From Streptomyces niger (GTDB lineage Bacteria > Actinomycetota > Actinomycetes > Streptomycetales > Streptomycetaceae): DNA of 64,000 nucleotides. How positions within the stretch are numbered: the stretch's first letter is position 1; each line of letters opens with the position of its first letter. The notes beneath the pieces were generated by a model, which saw only the letters and a list, made by a program, of their open reading frames with translations, did not search any database and was not told the origin of the DNA. The DNA is taken from assembly GCF_000718305.1 (NCBI RefSeq), contig NZ_JOFQ01000029.1, positions 3,848 through 67,847 of the forward strand, in the 5' to 3' direction. Positions 10,070 to 19,101 of this stretch are shown here, in pieces. The position numbers were made by a program, and so were the translations under genes.

Positions 10070-11719
10070 TCAGTGCAGCATCCAGCCCAGTACCGCCGTG
10101 CTCTGCGCCAGCACGATCAGACACATCACGAGGAGCAGCGCGAGGCTCCAGGGCAGGACCTTGCGGAGCAGGTCGCCCTCGCGCCCGGCCAGGCCGACGG
10201 CGGCGCAGGCGATGGTCAGGTTCTGCGGGGAGATCATCTTGCCCAGGACGCCGCCGGAGCTGTTGGCCGCCGCGAGCAGTTCGGGGGCGAGTCCGGACTG
10301 CTGGGCGGCGGTGACCTGGAGGGCGCCGAAGAGGGCGTTGGCGGAGGTGTCGGAGCCGGTGACGGCGACGCCGAACCAGCCCAGTACGGGCGAGAGGAAG
10401 GCGAGGCCCGCGCCGGCCGCGGCGACGAAATGGCCGATCGTGGCGGCCTGGCCCGAGAGGTTCATGACGTAGGCCAGGGCGAGCACGGAGGTCACGGTCA
10501 GGATGGCGAAGCGCAGCTCGTGGACGGTGGCCAGCCACTCCTTGGCGGCGGCGCCGGCCCGCACGCCGAGGACGGCCGCGGTGATCAGTCCGGCGAGGAG
10601 GACGAGGGTGCCGCCGGTGGCGACCAGCGGGAGCGCGAGGACGTTGCCGCCGACCGGCTTGCCGTCGGGGCCCGCGACGTTCAGCAGCGGCCAGTCGAAG
10701 GACTGCGTCGCGGCCGCCGCCCAGCCCTTGAAGGGCGGTATCTGCGCGAGCGAGAACACCACGATGATCAGGCCGTACGGGGCGTACGCGCGGACGGTCT
10801 CGCGGCGGCTGTCCCGTACGTCCAGGTCCTCGCTGCGGGCGCCGGTGAGGACGGCCGCGCGGACGTCGGCGGAGGCGGGGCGGCGGACGTCGGCGGAGGC
10901 GGGGCGGCGGGCGGCTGCCACCGCTACCAGCGCGGCGGCGCCGATCAGTGCGGCGCCGATGTCGGCGAGCTGCGCGGAGACGAAGTTGCTGGCGGCGAAC
11001 TGGGCGACGGCGAAGGCCACGCCGCAGGCGAGGGCGGGCAGCCAGGTCTCGCGCAGGCCGCGCCGGCCGTCCACGAGGGCGACGAGCAGGAGGGGCACGA
11101 CGAGGGCGAGCAGCGGCGTCTGGCGGCCCACCACGGAGGCGACCGAGTCCAGCGGGAGCCCGGTGACCTGGGCGAGGGTGACGACAGGGGTGCCCATGGC
11201 GCCGAACGCGACGGGTGCGGTGTTGGCGACGAGGGCGACGACCGCCGCCTTGACGGGGTCGAAGCCGAGCGCGACCAGCATCACGGCGCTGATGGCGACC
11301 GGGGCGCCGAAGCCCGCCAGCGCCTCCAGCAGGGCGCCGAAGCAGAAGGTGATGACCAGGGCCTGGATGCGGGGGTCGTCGGAGAGCCGGGAGAAGGAGC
11401 GGCGCAGCACGTCGAAGTGCTGGGTGCGGACCGTCATCCGGTACACCCACAGGGCGTTGACGACGATCCACATGATGGGGAAGAGCCCGAAGACGGCGCC
11501 CTGCACGGCGCTGGAGAGGGCCTGCGTCACGGGCATGGCCGAGCCGAACCAGGCGGTCAGCAGGGCGACGGCGAGTCCGATGAGGCCCGCGTGGTGGGCG
11601 CGCATCCGTACGGCGCCGAGCAGGACCAGGACGGTGATCAGGGGCAGCGCCGCGACGAGCGCGGACAGGGCGAGCGAATCGGCGATCGGCTGAAGCTGCT
11701 GGACGAACACTCCGGACAT
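10070..11719 (-). CDS. L-lactate permease (LctP family)
   Basis: A membrane symporter for lactate and related 2-hydroxy acids. The 549-residue protein has about 12-14 hydrophobic segments and family stretches such as GLFPIMWIVVNALWVYRMTV, FCFGALLEALAGFGAPVAIS and the C-terminal NSSGGVLGKMISPQNLTIAC. The GAPVAISAVML region is characteristic of LctP. The ATG at 11719 has GGGGAGG nine bases upstream, so I drop the 32-codon upstream extension. The gene stands alone: no lactate dehydrogenase (lldEFG or lldD) gene adjoins it, and it separates manB from DUF3499. Its upstream region has direct repeats that could bind a regulator. Confidence 0.9.
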   Translation of the reverse strand: MSGVFVQQLQPIADSLALSALVAALPLITVLVLLGAVRMRAHHAGLIGLAVALLTAWFGSAMPVTQALSSAVQGAVFGLFPIMWIVVNALWVYRMTVRTQHFDVLRRSFSRLSDDPRIQALVITFCFGALLEALAGFGAPVAISAVMLVALGFDPVKAAVVALVANTAPVAFGAMGTPVVTLAQVTGLPLDSVASVVGRQTPLLALVVPLLLVALVDGRRGLRETWLPALACGVAFAVAQFAASNFVSAQLADIGAALIGAAALVAVAAARRPASADVRRPASADVRAAVLTGARSEDLDVRDSRRETVRAYAPYGLIIVVFSLAQIPPFKGWAAAATQSFDWPLLNVAGPDGKPVGGNVLALPLVATGGTLVLLAGLITAAVLGVRAGAAAKEWLATVHELRFAILTVTSVLALAYVMNLSGQAATIGHFVAAAGAGLAFLSPVLGWFGVAVTGSDTSANALFGALQVTAAQQSGLAPELLAAANSSGGVLGKMISPQNLTIACAAVGLAGREGDLLRKVLPWSLALLLVMCLIVLAQSTAVLGWMLH

Positions 11720-12035
11720 GCGGCTGCCTCCCCGGCGGCGTGGCGGCTCCCCCGCTGCTTCCGTCATGCGGAAAGCGATCTCGCAGGAGTGGAGGAATGG
11801 TCGTGTCCGCGCCAAGCCGGAGTCAATGGGCCGTCACGAAATGACGGCTGTTCAGGAGTGTTTCGGCATCAGGCCTGTGCACGCGGGGACATCAGGCGCG
11901 TACACCTCGGGGAAACGGCCGGAAACCGATGCCCGCACCCCTACGAGTACGCGACATCGACACCTACGAGTACGCGGCACCGGCATTTACGAAGCCGTGC
12001 GGACCGGGGCCCACGAAGGCGCGGGTCGCCGGCCT
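11720..12035. other. Intergenic region upstream of the lactate permease, with direct repeats
   Basis: These 316 bases lack a gene. CTACGAGTACGCG is repeated at 11941-11953 and 11964-11976 (23-bp period), and CATCAGGC occurs at 11868-11875 and again at about 11890. They lie 150-260 bases upstream of the permease start, where a GntR/LldR-type regulator could bind; that role is inference. The segment 11840-11940 is slightly richer in AT than its surroundings. Confidence 0.5.
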
Positions 12036-12464
12036 TCAGGAGTCCGGCGAGCGCAGCACACGGAGGTGACCACGCCGGGCCACCTCCATCGGGTCGGCCT
12101 CGCGGGGGCCGGCCGCCTCGGGTCCGCCGGCCGCACGTTCCTGCGGACGCGCCGCTTCCCGCACCGCGTTGGCGAGCGCTTCGAGGTCGTCACCGCTCGG
12201 CTGGACCGCGCCGGGGTCGGCGGCCAGCCGGACGACCTCCCACCCGCGTGGCGCGGTCAGGCGCTCGGAGTGCTCGGCACACAGGTCGTAGCAGTGGGGT
12301 TCCGCGTAAGTGGCGAGCGGGCCGAGCACAGCGGTCGAATCCGCATAGACGTACGTCAGCGTTGCGACGGCGGGACGGCCGCACGCAGTTCGCGAACAGC
12401 GACGTACAGGGCTCACGACGTTGGACGGTACCGCACTCTTGAGCGGGCCGCGACGACTCTCCAT
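12036..12464 (-). CDS. DUF3499 family protein
   Basis: A 142-residue actinobacterial protein of unknown function. Its conserved core reads VRRCSRTACGRPAVATLTYV and then LATYAEPHCYDLCAEHSERL, giving four cysteines and histidines that look like a small zinc site; the C terminus is MEVARRGHLRVLRSPDS. The ATG at 12464 matches the family N terminus as I remember it, but the GAGG before it is very close (two bases); a GTG at 12416 just before SPVRRCSR is a possible alternative. It is divergent from the metallopeptidase gene, a pairing common in Streptomyces. Confidence 0.85.
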   Translation of the reverse strand: MESRRGPLKSAVPSNVVSPVRRCSRTACGRPAVATLTYVYADSTAVLGPLATYAEPHCYDLCAEHSERLTAPRGWEVVRLAADPGAVQPSGDDLEALANAVREAARPQERAAGGPEAAGPREADPMEVARRGHLRVLRSPDS

Positions 12465-12732
12465 GACCTCACCCGGCCGTGTCGTCCCGGTTCGCCCGAC
12501 CTGTCTGACCTGCGCACGCTCGGCCTGACCTGCGCCGAGATCCCGTTGCGAGGCGAGTGGAGCCGATGATTCCCCCTCCCACTCCAGTCAATTCGTGTCA
12601 TTTCGCGGGCGTCATGCGAGCGTTCGCCGGTCACTTCGCCTCGGACGAACGAACGGAACAGAACGCATACCGATCAGTGAGCGACATGAGGCGCACGGTG
12701 CGAGAGTTCGGCCGCCCGCGGCCCTTGGCAGC

Positions 12733-12738
12733 TACGCT
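12733..12738 (+). promoter_or_regulatory. -10 element TACGCT for a leaderless metallopeptidase mRNA
   Basis: TACGCT (TANNNT) ends eight bases before the ATG at 12747, and there is no Shine-Dalgarno sequence. This spacing puts the transcription start at or next to the ATG, the arrangement of leaderless Streptomyces genes. Confidence 0.5.
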
Positions 12739-12746
12739 CGTGACTG

Positions 12747-13229
12747 ATGGACAGCCCCGTACCTCCCCCGGCCGGTGCCGAGGAGAACCCCAGCCCGACG
12801 GAGCCGCGTCCGCGCCGCCGCGACCGCCACGGCCGCGGGATGCGCGGTCCGATCGCGCCGCCGCAGGTACCGCTCTCCGTGAGCCGTGCCGATGCCTTCG
12901 TGGACCTCGTGCACGACTCGGTGGAGCGCCTGGAGCGGCGCTGGCCGCAGCTGTCGGAGGTGGAGTTCTCCGTGCGCGAGGTGCCGCGGCCGCTGCCCGA
13001 GGGTGACGAGGGGTTCGGGCCGGACGAGGACGTGGTGCCGCTGGGCAGCCTGCTGTCCAGCGAGGACGGCAGCCGGGACCGCATCGTGATCTACCGCCGC
13101 CCCGTGGAGATCCGCACCAAGAATCGCGAGGAGCGCGCGCTCCTCGTGCACGAGGTCGTCGTCGAGCAGGTCGCGGAACTGCTGGGCCTGGCCCCGGAGT
13201 CGGTCGACCCCCGCTACGGGCAGGACTGA
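12747..13229 (+). CDS. Metallopeptidase family protein (zincin-like)
   Basis: A 160-residue actinobacterial zincin-like protein. After a basic, proline-rich N terminus (residues 1-40) the core contains FVDLVHDSVERLERRWPQL, IVIYRRPVEIRTKNREERAL and the putative metal-binding helix LLVHEVVVEQVAELLGL (HExxxEQ). The protein ends PESVDPRYGQD, typical of the family. It is short for a protease and has no signal peptide, so it should be cytosolic; its substrate is unknown. A TANNNT element eight bases before the ATG and no ribosome site point to a leaderless message. It is divergent from DUF3499 and convergent with DUF5719, with a terminator between. Confidence 0.8.
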   Translation: MDSPVPPPAGAEENPSPTEPRPRRRDRHGRGMRGPIAPPQVPLSVSRADAFVDLVHDSVERLERRWPQLSEVEFSVREVPRPLPEGDEGFGPDEDVVPLGSLLSSEDGSRDRIVIYRRPVEIRTKNREERALLVHEVVVEQVAELLGLAPESVDPRYGQD

Positions 13230-13267
13230 GCCGTCCCCTGGAGAAGCAGGGGTGCGCGACAGCAACA

Positions 13268-13297
13268 GGCCCCTCGGGAGGCGTCTCCCGAGGGGCC
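13268..13297. terminator. Bidirectional terminator, metallopeptidase / DUF5719
   Basis: A 13-bp perfect stem (GGCCCCTCGGGAG with its complement) and a 4-base loop GCGT, between two convergent genes. Confidence 0.8.
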
Positions 13298-13338
13298 CGT
13301 GCGCGCCCGTCACGTCGGTCGTTCGGTACCGACCTACG

Positions 13339-14904
13339 TCAGTCGTTCAGCACCGACATGTTCCAGCCCGCCGTCGGCACCTGGACCAGCCCCCGGTCGT
13401 CCGGCAGCGTCTGGACCGTGAAGCCCTGTACGCCGCCGTGCGGCAGCGCGAGGGTGCGCGCCGCGTAGACCGGCCCGCTGCCCGCCGCCGGCTCCACCGT
13501 GAGCGCGTAGGCGCCCTTGAGGCCGCTCGGGCGGGGCGGCTGGACGGCGAGGGTGCTGCCGCCCTTGACCGTGTAGGTCTTGGTGGCGGTGCTGCCGCCC
13601 CCACTGCCCGCCGACGCCGTGACCTTCACCCGCGCGTCCTTGCCCTTCTGCGGGGCGACGAGCGAGAGCGTGCTGCCCTTGGCGCGGTTGTCGGCCGCGG
13701 TGGCGCGCGTGCCGACCGGCTTCGTCGCCGGGATGAACGCCATCTCCTGGCCCGAGCCCTTGCCGCGGACGACCCGCAGCGCGGCGGCGACCGGCGCCTT
13801 CGAGCCCTCGGCCGGGGTGAGGATCAGCGACCCCGCCTCGCCCTTGGTGAGGTCCTTGAGGTCGACCGCGGTGGTCGACCCGCTCTTCAGATGCAGCGTC
13901 TCCAGCCCGGCCGGCACGATCGCGCCGGTGGGCGTGGCCAGCTGCACCTTCAGGTCGGCGTCGGCCGAGCCGGGCGCCATGGCCACCAGCCGCACCGAGG
14001 AGGCGTCGGCCGGGATGCCCGGGAGCACCAGTCCGGAGGTGGCGGAGGCCGGGTCGGCAGCGGCCGGCAGCCAGTCGCCGCCGAGCTTGTCGTCACCGGC
14101 CTGCACGGCGGCGCCGACCCGTCCCTCGCGGGCGGTGACGTGCAGCGTCACGTTGGCGTCCCGGCTGTCGGAGAGCGTGGAGAGCAGCACGGGGACGCTG
14201 GAATGCGGCGGCACCTGGATGTCCTCGCCGGTCGTCCCCTTCAGGGCGCCGTCCTTGCCGTAGAGCTTCAGGTCGACGACGGCCGCGGTGTCGTCGGGGT
14301 TGGTGAGGTGGACGTAGTCCTGGCGGTCGGCCGAGGTGCTCGCGCCGGGGAACCAGAAGTCGGTGTCCGGCGCGGTGCAGGCGGTGCCGAGCACGCCGCG
14401 GCCGGTGCCCGCGCTGACCTCGGTGGTCTGCTGCACGCTCCAGCCCGGCGCGAGACCGCCGTCGGCGGTGCCGATGAGGGCCGGCGCGTCGGACCTGTCG
14501 GTGGTCTCGGTGACCGGCGTGCCGGGCGCCTTCAGGGGCGCGACGGGCTTGGTGCCGCTCTCCTGCGAGCTCTTGCCGTCCTTACCGCCCTTGCCGTCCT
14601 TTTTGGTCTTTTCGGTCTTTTCGGTCTTGCCCGTGTCGTCCGTGCGGCCGTCCGCGGCGGCCCGCAGGTCGGCGCTGCCCTTGCCGGTCTTCGCGCCCTT
14701 GGGGGTGAAGGCGGTGTACGTGGTCTCGCCGACCTCCGAGGAGGTCGGGGCCGGGCACATCAGAGAGGAGCGCTGCACGGGCAGCGTGGCGGCCTTCGAG
14801 GCGGTGGTGCCCGCGTCGTCCCCGGGGGCCGCGACGGCGGCGACCCCGGTGACGGCGGCGAGCGCGGCGACCGCGCCGATCAGGGACATGGTGGTGCGGT
14901 TCAC
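13339..14904 (-). CDS. DUF5719 exported protein, partner of the large glycosyltransferase
   Basis: A 521-residue protein of unknown function. An N-terminal hydrophobic segment (MNRTTMSLIGAVAALAAV to about residue 28) looks like a signal peptide or anchor. A charged, lysine-rich stretch (about residues 75-110, repeating KTEKTEK and KGGKDGK) follows, and then beta-rich sequence with SSVPVLLSTLSDSRDANVT, consistent with surface beta-sandwich domains. Its start overlaps the stop of the upstream glycosyltransferase gene by four bases (ATGA, 14901-14904), so the two are translationally coupled and very probably work together outside the membrane. The lysine-rich stretch comes from short DNA repeats (TTTTCGGTC), so its length may vary between strains. 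Confidence 0.75.
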   Translation of the reverse strand: MNRTTMSLIGAVAALAAVTGVAAVAAPGDDAGTTASKAATLPVQRSSLMCPAPTSSEVGETTYTAFTPKGAKTGKGSADLRAAADGRTDDTGKTEKTEKTKKDGKGGKDGKSSQESGTKPVAPLKAPGTPVTETTDRSDAPALIGTADGGLAPGWSVQQTTEVSAGTGRGVLGTACTAPDTDFWFPGASTSADRQDYVHLTNPDDTAAVVDLKLYGKDGALKGTTGEDIQVPPHSSVPVLLSTLSDSRDANVTLHVTAREGRVGAAVQAGDDKLGGDWLPAAADPASATSGLVLPGIPADASSVRLVAMAPGSADADLKVQLATPTGAIVPAGLETLHLKSGSTTAVDLKDLTKGEAGSLILTPAEGSKAPVAAALRVVRGKGSGQEMAFIPATKPVGTRATAADNRAKGSTLSLVAPQKGKDARVKVTASAGSGGGSTATKTYTVKGGSTLAVQPPRPSGLKGAYALTVEPAAGSGPVYAARTLALPHGGVQGFTVQTLPDDRGLVQVPTAGWNMSVLND

Positions 14905-17900
14905 TGCTGGTCGCTCCCGTCGCGGCGGGGCTCGCGGTACGAGCCGTCGTGCGTGGTGCCGCCCTCGTCATGGGGCGCCCCGTCGTGCGGCCGGCCGTCG
15001 TACGCCGTGCCGTTCCCGTAGGGCTGCTGCTGTCCGTATCCGTACGGGTCGTAGCCGCCGGCTCCGTAGGCCTGCTGTGCGTACGGGTCGCCCTCGTAGG
15101 CGGGCGGGTACTGCTGCCCGTACTGCGCGGCCTGGTACGGGGAAGCGCCCTGACCGCCCTGACCGCCCTGGCCGCCCTGCCAGTCCTGGTACGGCGGCTG
15201 CTGCGGCATCTCGGGCACGCCCTGCTGCGGAACGCCGTGGGCGGCCGCATAGGGGTCGGCGGCGTACGGATCGGCGTACGGGGTGCCGTGCCCGGCCGGG
15301 GCGTACGGGTCCGCCTGCGGGACGGCGTAGGGGTCGGCCTGCTGAGCGGCCGCCGCGTACGGGTCGGCCACCGGGTCGGCGCCGTCCCGGGCGCCGGGCA
15401 CGGTCGCCTCCGCACCGGGCTTCTGCGCCGCCGCCGCTTCCTGCGCGGCGCGCAGCCTACGGGCGCGGCGCCCCTCGCCCTCCACGGGCTGTGCGGGCAC
15501 CGCCGCCGCCAGGCCCTCCTCGGGCAGGTCGTCGTCGACGTCGCGGCGGCGGCCCGGCAGGGCCATGACCACCAGGACCACGGCGAGCAGTCCCTGTGCC
15601 GTCATCCAGAGCGTGTGCGTGAGCGGGCCCTCGTGGGTGAGGTCCAGGCGGCCCCCCGTGGCGGGCAGTTCGAAGCCCTGCGCCCAGCCGTCGACCGTGA
15701 CCGGCTTCAGCGGCTTGCCGTCGAGGGTGGCCTGCCAGCCGGCGTCGGCGGCGTCGGCGAGGCGCAGCACGCGCCCGTCGGGGCCGGCGGGCACCTTCGT
15801 GTGCGCGTCGACCGGGTCGGCGGCGACCGCGACGGGCGGGGCGGCCGTACCGCCCTGCGCGCCGTCCTGGGTGCCGTTGACGATGGCGACGCGGGAGACC
15901 CGGCGGTCCACCCGCCACAGGGCGCTGCCGTCCTCCTGGCTCATCCGGGTCAGGCCCGGCGTGGCGTCCAGGACCCGGCCCATCTCGCGCGGGGCGCCGT
16001 CCTTGACCAGGACGTAGCGCACGGCGTAGCCGCCGAGCCGGTCGGTCTGGTCGGCGCCGGAGCCCGCGACGAGGTGCGCGACGACGTCGTTGAGGCGGCT
16101 GTCCTCGCCGGCCTCGGCCGCGATGTCGGCGTCGCCCAGGCGCGCGCCGGAGCCGCGGACCAGGGAGTACGCGACGTGCCCTGCGTCCCCGTCCAGGACG
16201 AGGGTGCGGGCGCGGTCCGCGGTGCCGGACTCCTCGGCGACGAACGCCGGGACCTGCTCGGGGTTGCGGCGCTCCACCGGCCCGGCGGCGCCGCTGATCA
16301 TCCAGCTGGCCGCCGCCCACACCGGGGCGAGCGCGGCGGCCAGCGCGATCAGCACGGCCACCGGCTGCTTCCAGCCGAAGCCGAGGGCCAGCATGCGGGT
16401 GCGGATGCCCTCGGCGCCGATCGCGGCGGCGCAGAGCAGTGCCAGGCCGTAGACCAGCGCGGGCGGTCCGGCCCACCCGGAGCCGTTGGCGAGGCCCGCG
16501 AAGAGCAGTCCGACCAGGCCCACGGCCCACGCGGTGCGGACCGCGGGCTGCCGCTCGCCGCGCAGCAGCGCGCCGAGCGCGGCGAGCACGACGCCGAGGA
16601 GCAGCACGCTGCCGTATGCCTTGGGGCCGCCGGGGCTGAAGCCGAGCAGCCCCAGCCAGTCGGCCTGGCCGGGCTTCGAGGCGAGCCCGGCCTCCAGGAA
16701 GAAGCGGGAGGGCTCGGTCAGCAGCGACAGCGACCAGGGAGCGAGTACGACCATCGGGGAGACGGCGACGGCGAGGAAGCGCAGCAGGTACGCCACGATC
16801 CTGTCGCGGTTGCCGTCGAGGAAGCGCAGCACCAGCAGGCCGAGGCCGAGGAGGACCGCGATCGGCCAGACCACCGGGGTGAAGGCGGTGGTGAAGGTCA
16901 GCAGGAGCGCGTACGCCCAGGCGGCGCGGAAGCTGGGCCGCACGCCGGGTTCGAGCCGCAGTCCGCTCGCGGCGATCGCGGCGCGGGCCATCAGGGGCAG
17001 CAGGACCGCGAGGACGGCGGTGCCGATGCGGCCGCCGGCCAGCGCGCCGGTGGCGGCGGGCAGGAAGGCGTACGCGACGGCGGCCCAGGCGCGCAGCAGA
17101 CGCGAGGTGACCAGCGGCCGGGAGGCGAAGTACGCGGTCAGGCCGGCCAGCGGGACGGAGGCGACCAGCAGCAGGGTGACGGCGAAGCCGGTGCTGCCGA
17201 AGCAGACGGTGGCCACGAGGGCGACGACCGCGAGGTAGGGCGGCGCCGAGGCGGTGGAGCCGATGCCGACGTCGTGCCAGCTGTGGAAGTAGCGCGCCCA
17301 CAGGTCGGAGACGTCGCCGGGCGCGGGCAGCAGGGCGCCGCCGGTCAGCGCGCCGCCGCCGAGCAGGCCGCGGCAGGCGATCAGGGAGACGAGGAGCAGG
17401 ACGGCGAAGAGGACGGGCGCGGGCCGCCGCGCCATCCGCTTCAGCCGCGCGAACTGCTCGACCTCCAGGAAGTCCGCGTCGTCGCCGCCGGGCCCGGACT
17501 CCACGGCGCCGTGCCGGCCGCCGGAGGAGGCTTCGGGGGCCGCTCGGCCGGCGAAGTTGCTGGCGACCTGTTCGACGGTGGCCCGTACGGTCGCGCCGGG
17601 CGGCGGGAAGAGCGCGCGCAGCTCGCTCGCCTCCACCGCGGGCCGGCCGCGTCTGCGCCGGGCCGCCATGATCTTCCCGGGCCGCAGCAGGACGCCGAAG
17701 AGTCCGGCGAGTTCGTCGAGGGCCTGGCCCGGGACCTTGCCGACGAGGTAGGCGAGGACGCGGAGGAAGGTGCCGAGGACGAGGCGGAGCAGGACGTACG
17801 GCAGGATCGCGCCGCGGGAGTTGGCCAGCAGGGTGTAGACGGCGCCGGCTTTGTCGACGCGGTGCGGGCCCGCCACCGAGCGGCCCACGCAGTCGATGGG

Positions 17901-18749
17901 GCGCCGCTCGCGGGACGCCGCCTCGGCGTGCCGCAGGACCGCGTCCGGCGCGATGAGCACCTGGTGGCCCGCGGCCTGGGCGCGCCAGCACAGGTCCACG
18001 TCGTCGCGCATCAGCGGCAGCCGGCGGTCGAAGCCGCCGAGCTGTTCGTAGACGTCGCGGCGGATGAGCATGCCGGCGGTGGAGACGGAGAGGACCGTGC
18101 GGACCTGGTCGTGCTGGCCCTGGTCCTGTTCGCGGCGGTCCAGGCCGGTCCAACGGCGGCCGGACCGGGCGATGCTGACGCCGGCTTCGAGGAGCTGCCT
18201 GCGGTCGTACCAGCTGCGCAGCTTGGGGCCGATGACGGCGGTGGAGGGGCTGGCGTCGGCGACCCGCAGCAGTTCGGTGAGCGCGTCGGGCGCGGGCGCG
18301 CAGTCGTCGTGCAGCAGCCAGAGCCACTGCACGGGCTCGCCGTGCGGCAGCTCGGGCATGTCGTACGCCTCGTCGTGCCAGGTCCGGGTGACCGGGTCCC
18401 AGCCGCTGGGGCGCTTGAGGTAGGGCAGGTCGTCGGGGGTGAGCACCGGTGCGGTGCGGACGGCTTCGTCGACGGCGGTGCCGAAGCCGGAGCGGCGGGC
18501 GAGGTGCAGCACCCGCTCGTCGCCGAGGGCTTCGGTCAGCAGCCGGGCGGAGTCGTCGGCGCTGCCGGTGTCGGCGCCGATGACGTTCTGCACCGGGCGC
18601 TCCTGGCCGAGCAGGCCGGAGAGCGCGTCGGGCAGCCAGCGCGCGCCGTCGTGCGAGACGATCACGGCGGTGACGACATGCCGCGGGAACTGGGGCGCGG
18701 CGGCTTCGTATGAGGCGGCCTGGGCCGCCGACTGGCTGTGCACGGACAT
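14901..18749 (-). CDS. Very large membrane glycosyltransferase, family 2
   Basis: This protein of 1282 residues is far longer than an ordinary family-2 glycosyltransferase. Residues about 25-300 form the GT-A catalytic domain: VTAVIVSHDGARWLPDALS, the acidic motif WLLHDDCAPAPDALTELL and LMRDDVDLCWRAQAAGHQV. From about 310 to 860 there are many hydrophobic segments resembling GT-C or polymerase-type membrane regions. An extracellular-type domain (about 870-1060), a last membrane segment near HTLWMTAQGLLAVVLVVMAL, and a tail rich in DPYA, Q and G (about 1130-1282) follow. The start ATG has GGAGGG about twelve bases upstream. It sits downstream of whiB and couples to DUF5719. An envelope glycopolymer or glycoprotein role is likely; donor and acceptor are unknown. 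Confidence 0.82.
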   Translation of the reverse strand: MSVHSQSAAQAASYEAAAPQFPRHVVTAVIVSHDGARWLPDALSGLLGQERPVQNVIGADTGSADDSARLLTEALGDERVLHLARRSGFGTAVDEAVRTAPVLTPDDLPYLKRPSGWDPVTRTWHDEAYDMPELPHGEPVQWLWLLHDDCAPAPDALTELLRVADASPSTAVIGPKLRSWYDRRQLLEAGVSIARSGRRWTGLDRREQDQGQHDQVRTVLSVSTAGMLIRRDVYEQLGGFDRRLPLMRDDVDLCWRAQAAGHQVLIAPDAVLRHAEAASRERRPIDCVGRSVAGPHRVDKAGAVYTLLANSRGAILPYVLLRLVLGTFLRVLAYLVGKVPGQALDELAGLFGVLLRPGKIMAARRRRGRPAVEASELRALFPPPGATVRATVEQVASNFAGRAAPEASSGGRHGAVESGPGGDDADFLEVEQFARLKRMARRPAPVLFAVLLLVSLIACRGLLGGGALTGGALLPAPGDVSDLWARYFHSWHDVGIGSTASAPPYLAVVALVATVCFGSTGFAVTLLLVASVPLAGLTAYFASRPLVTSRLLRAWAAVAYAFLPAATGALAGGRIGTAVLAVLLPLMARAAIAASGLRLEPGVRPSFRAAWAYALLLTFTTAFTPVVWPIAVLLGLGLLVLRFLDGNRDRIVAYLLRFLAVAVSPMVVLAPWSLSLLTEPSRFFLEAGLASKPGQADWLGLLGFSPGGPKAYGSVLLLGVVLAALGALLRGERQPAVRTAWAVGLVGLLFAGLANGSGWAGPPALVYGLALLCAAAIGAEGIRTRMLALGFGWKQPVAVLIALAAALAPVWAAASWMISGAAGPVERRNPEQVPAFVAEESGTADRARTLVLDGDAGHVAYSLVRGSGARLGDADIAAEAGEDSRLNDVVAHLVAGSGADQTDRLGGYAVRYVLVKDGAPREMGRVLDATPGLTRMSQEDGSALWRVDRRVSRVAIVNGTQDGAQGGTAAPPVAVAADPVDAHTKVPAGPDGRVLRLADAADAGWQATLDGKPLKPVTVDGWAQGFELPATGGRLDLTHEGPLTHTLWMTAQGLLAVVLVVMALPGRRRDVDDDLPEEGLAAAVPAQPVEGEGRRARRLRAAQEAAAAQKPGAEATVPGARDGADPVADPYAAAAQQADPYAVPQADPYAPAGHGTPYADPYAADPYAAAHGVPQQGVPEMPQQPPYQDWQGGQGGQGGQGASPYQAAQYGQQYPPAYEGDPYAQQAYGAGGYDPYGYGQQQPYGNGTAYDGRPHDGAPHDEGGTTHDGSYREPRRDGSDQQ

Positions 18750-18962
18750 CGAGGTACGGGCCCTCCGGACCCGGGGCTGCCGTCTCCCGCGGCGGGCGGG
18801 CCGCTGCGGGTGTGGCCCCCGGAAGACACTGCGATGGACTGCGATGGACGCGCGCTCACCATGCGGGTGTTGGTGCGTCTCGGACGGAGCCCCACACTAA
18901 TGGTTCACGCGGGCGCGGCGGCCGGGTCCGTACGCGGCGGTCCGCCGGGCCCGTACACAGCA

Positions 18963-18993
18963 CTCCGCCCCCGGTGGTGTGCCGGGGGCGGAG
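18963..18993 (-). terminator. Hairpin downstream of whiB
   Basis: A 12-bp perfect stem (CTCCGCCCCCGG and its complement) with a 7-base loop, about 110 bases beyond the whiB stop and upstream of the glycosyltransferase gene. The rest of the 352-base gap (18750-19101) shows no gene. Confidence 0.6.
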
Positions 18994-19101
18994 CGGGTGC
19001 CCGTGATGTTCCTCGATGGCGGGGCCGGTCCGTCGGCCGGTGCCCGTGCGCGGTGCCGACCGGTACCGGGCGACTGCCGCCCGGGCCGCCGTCGTCGGGC
19101 T

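Noticed and set aside
13230..13338. Possible small gene between the metallopeptidase and DUF5719
   Set aside because: The stretch is explained by a bidirectional terminator hairpin at 13268-13297.
14949..18713. A 1254-codon open frame on the plus strand opposite the large glycosyltransferase
   Set aside because: Antisense shadow in very GC-rich DNA: composition is dominated by G, R, A and V with no domain, while the minus-strand protein has clear motifs.
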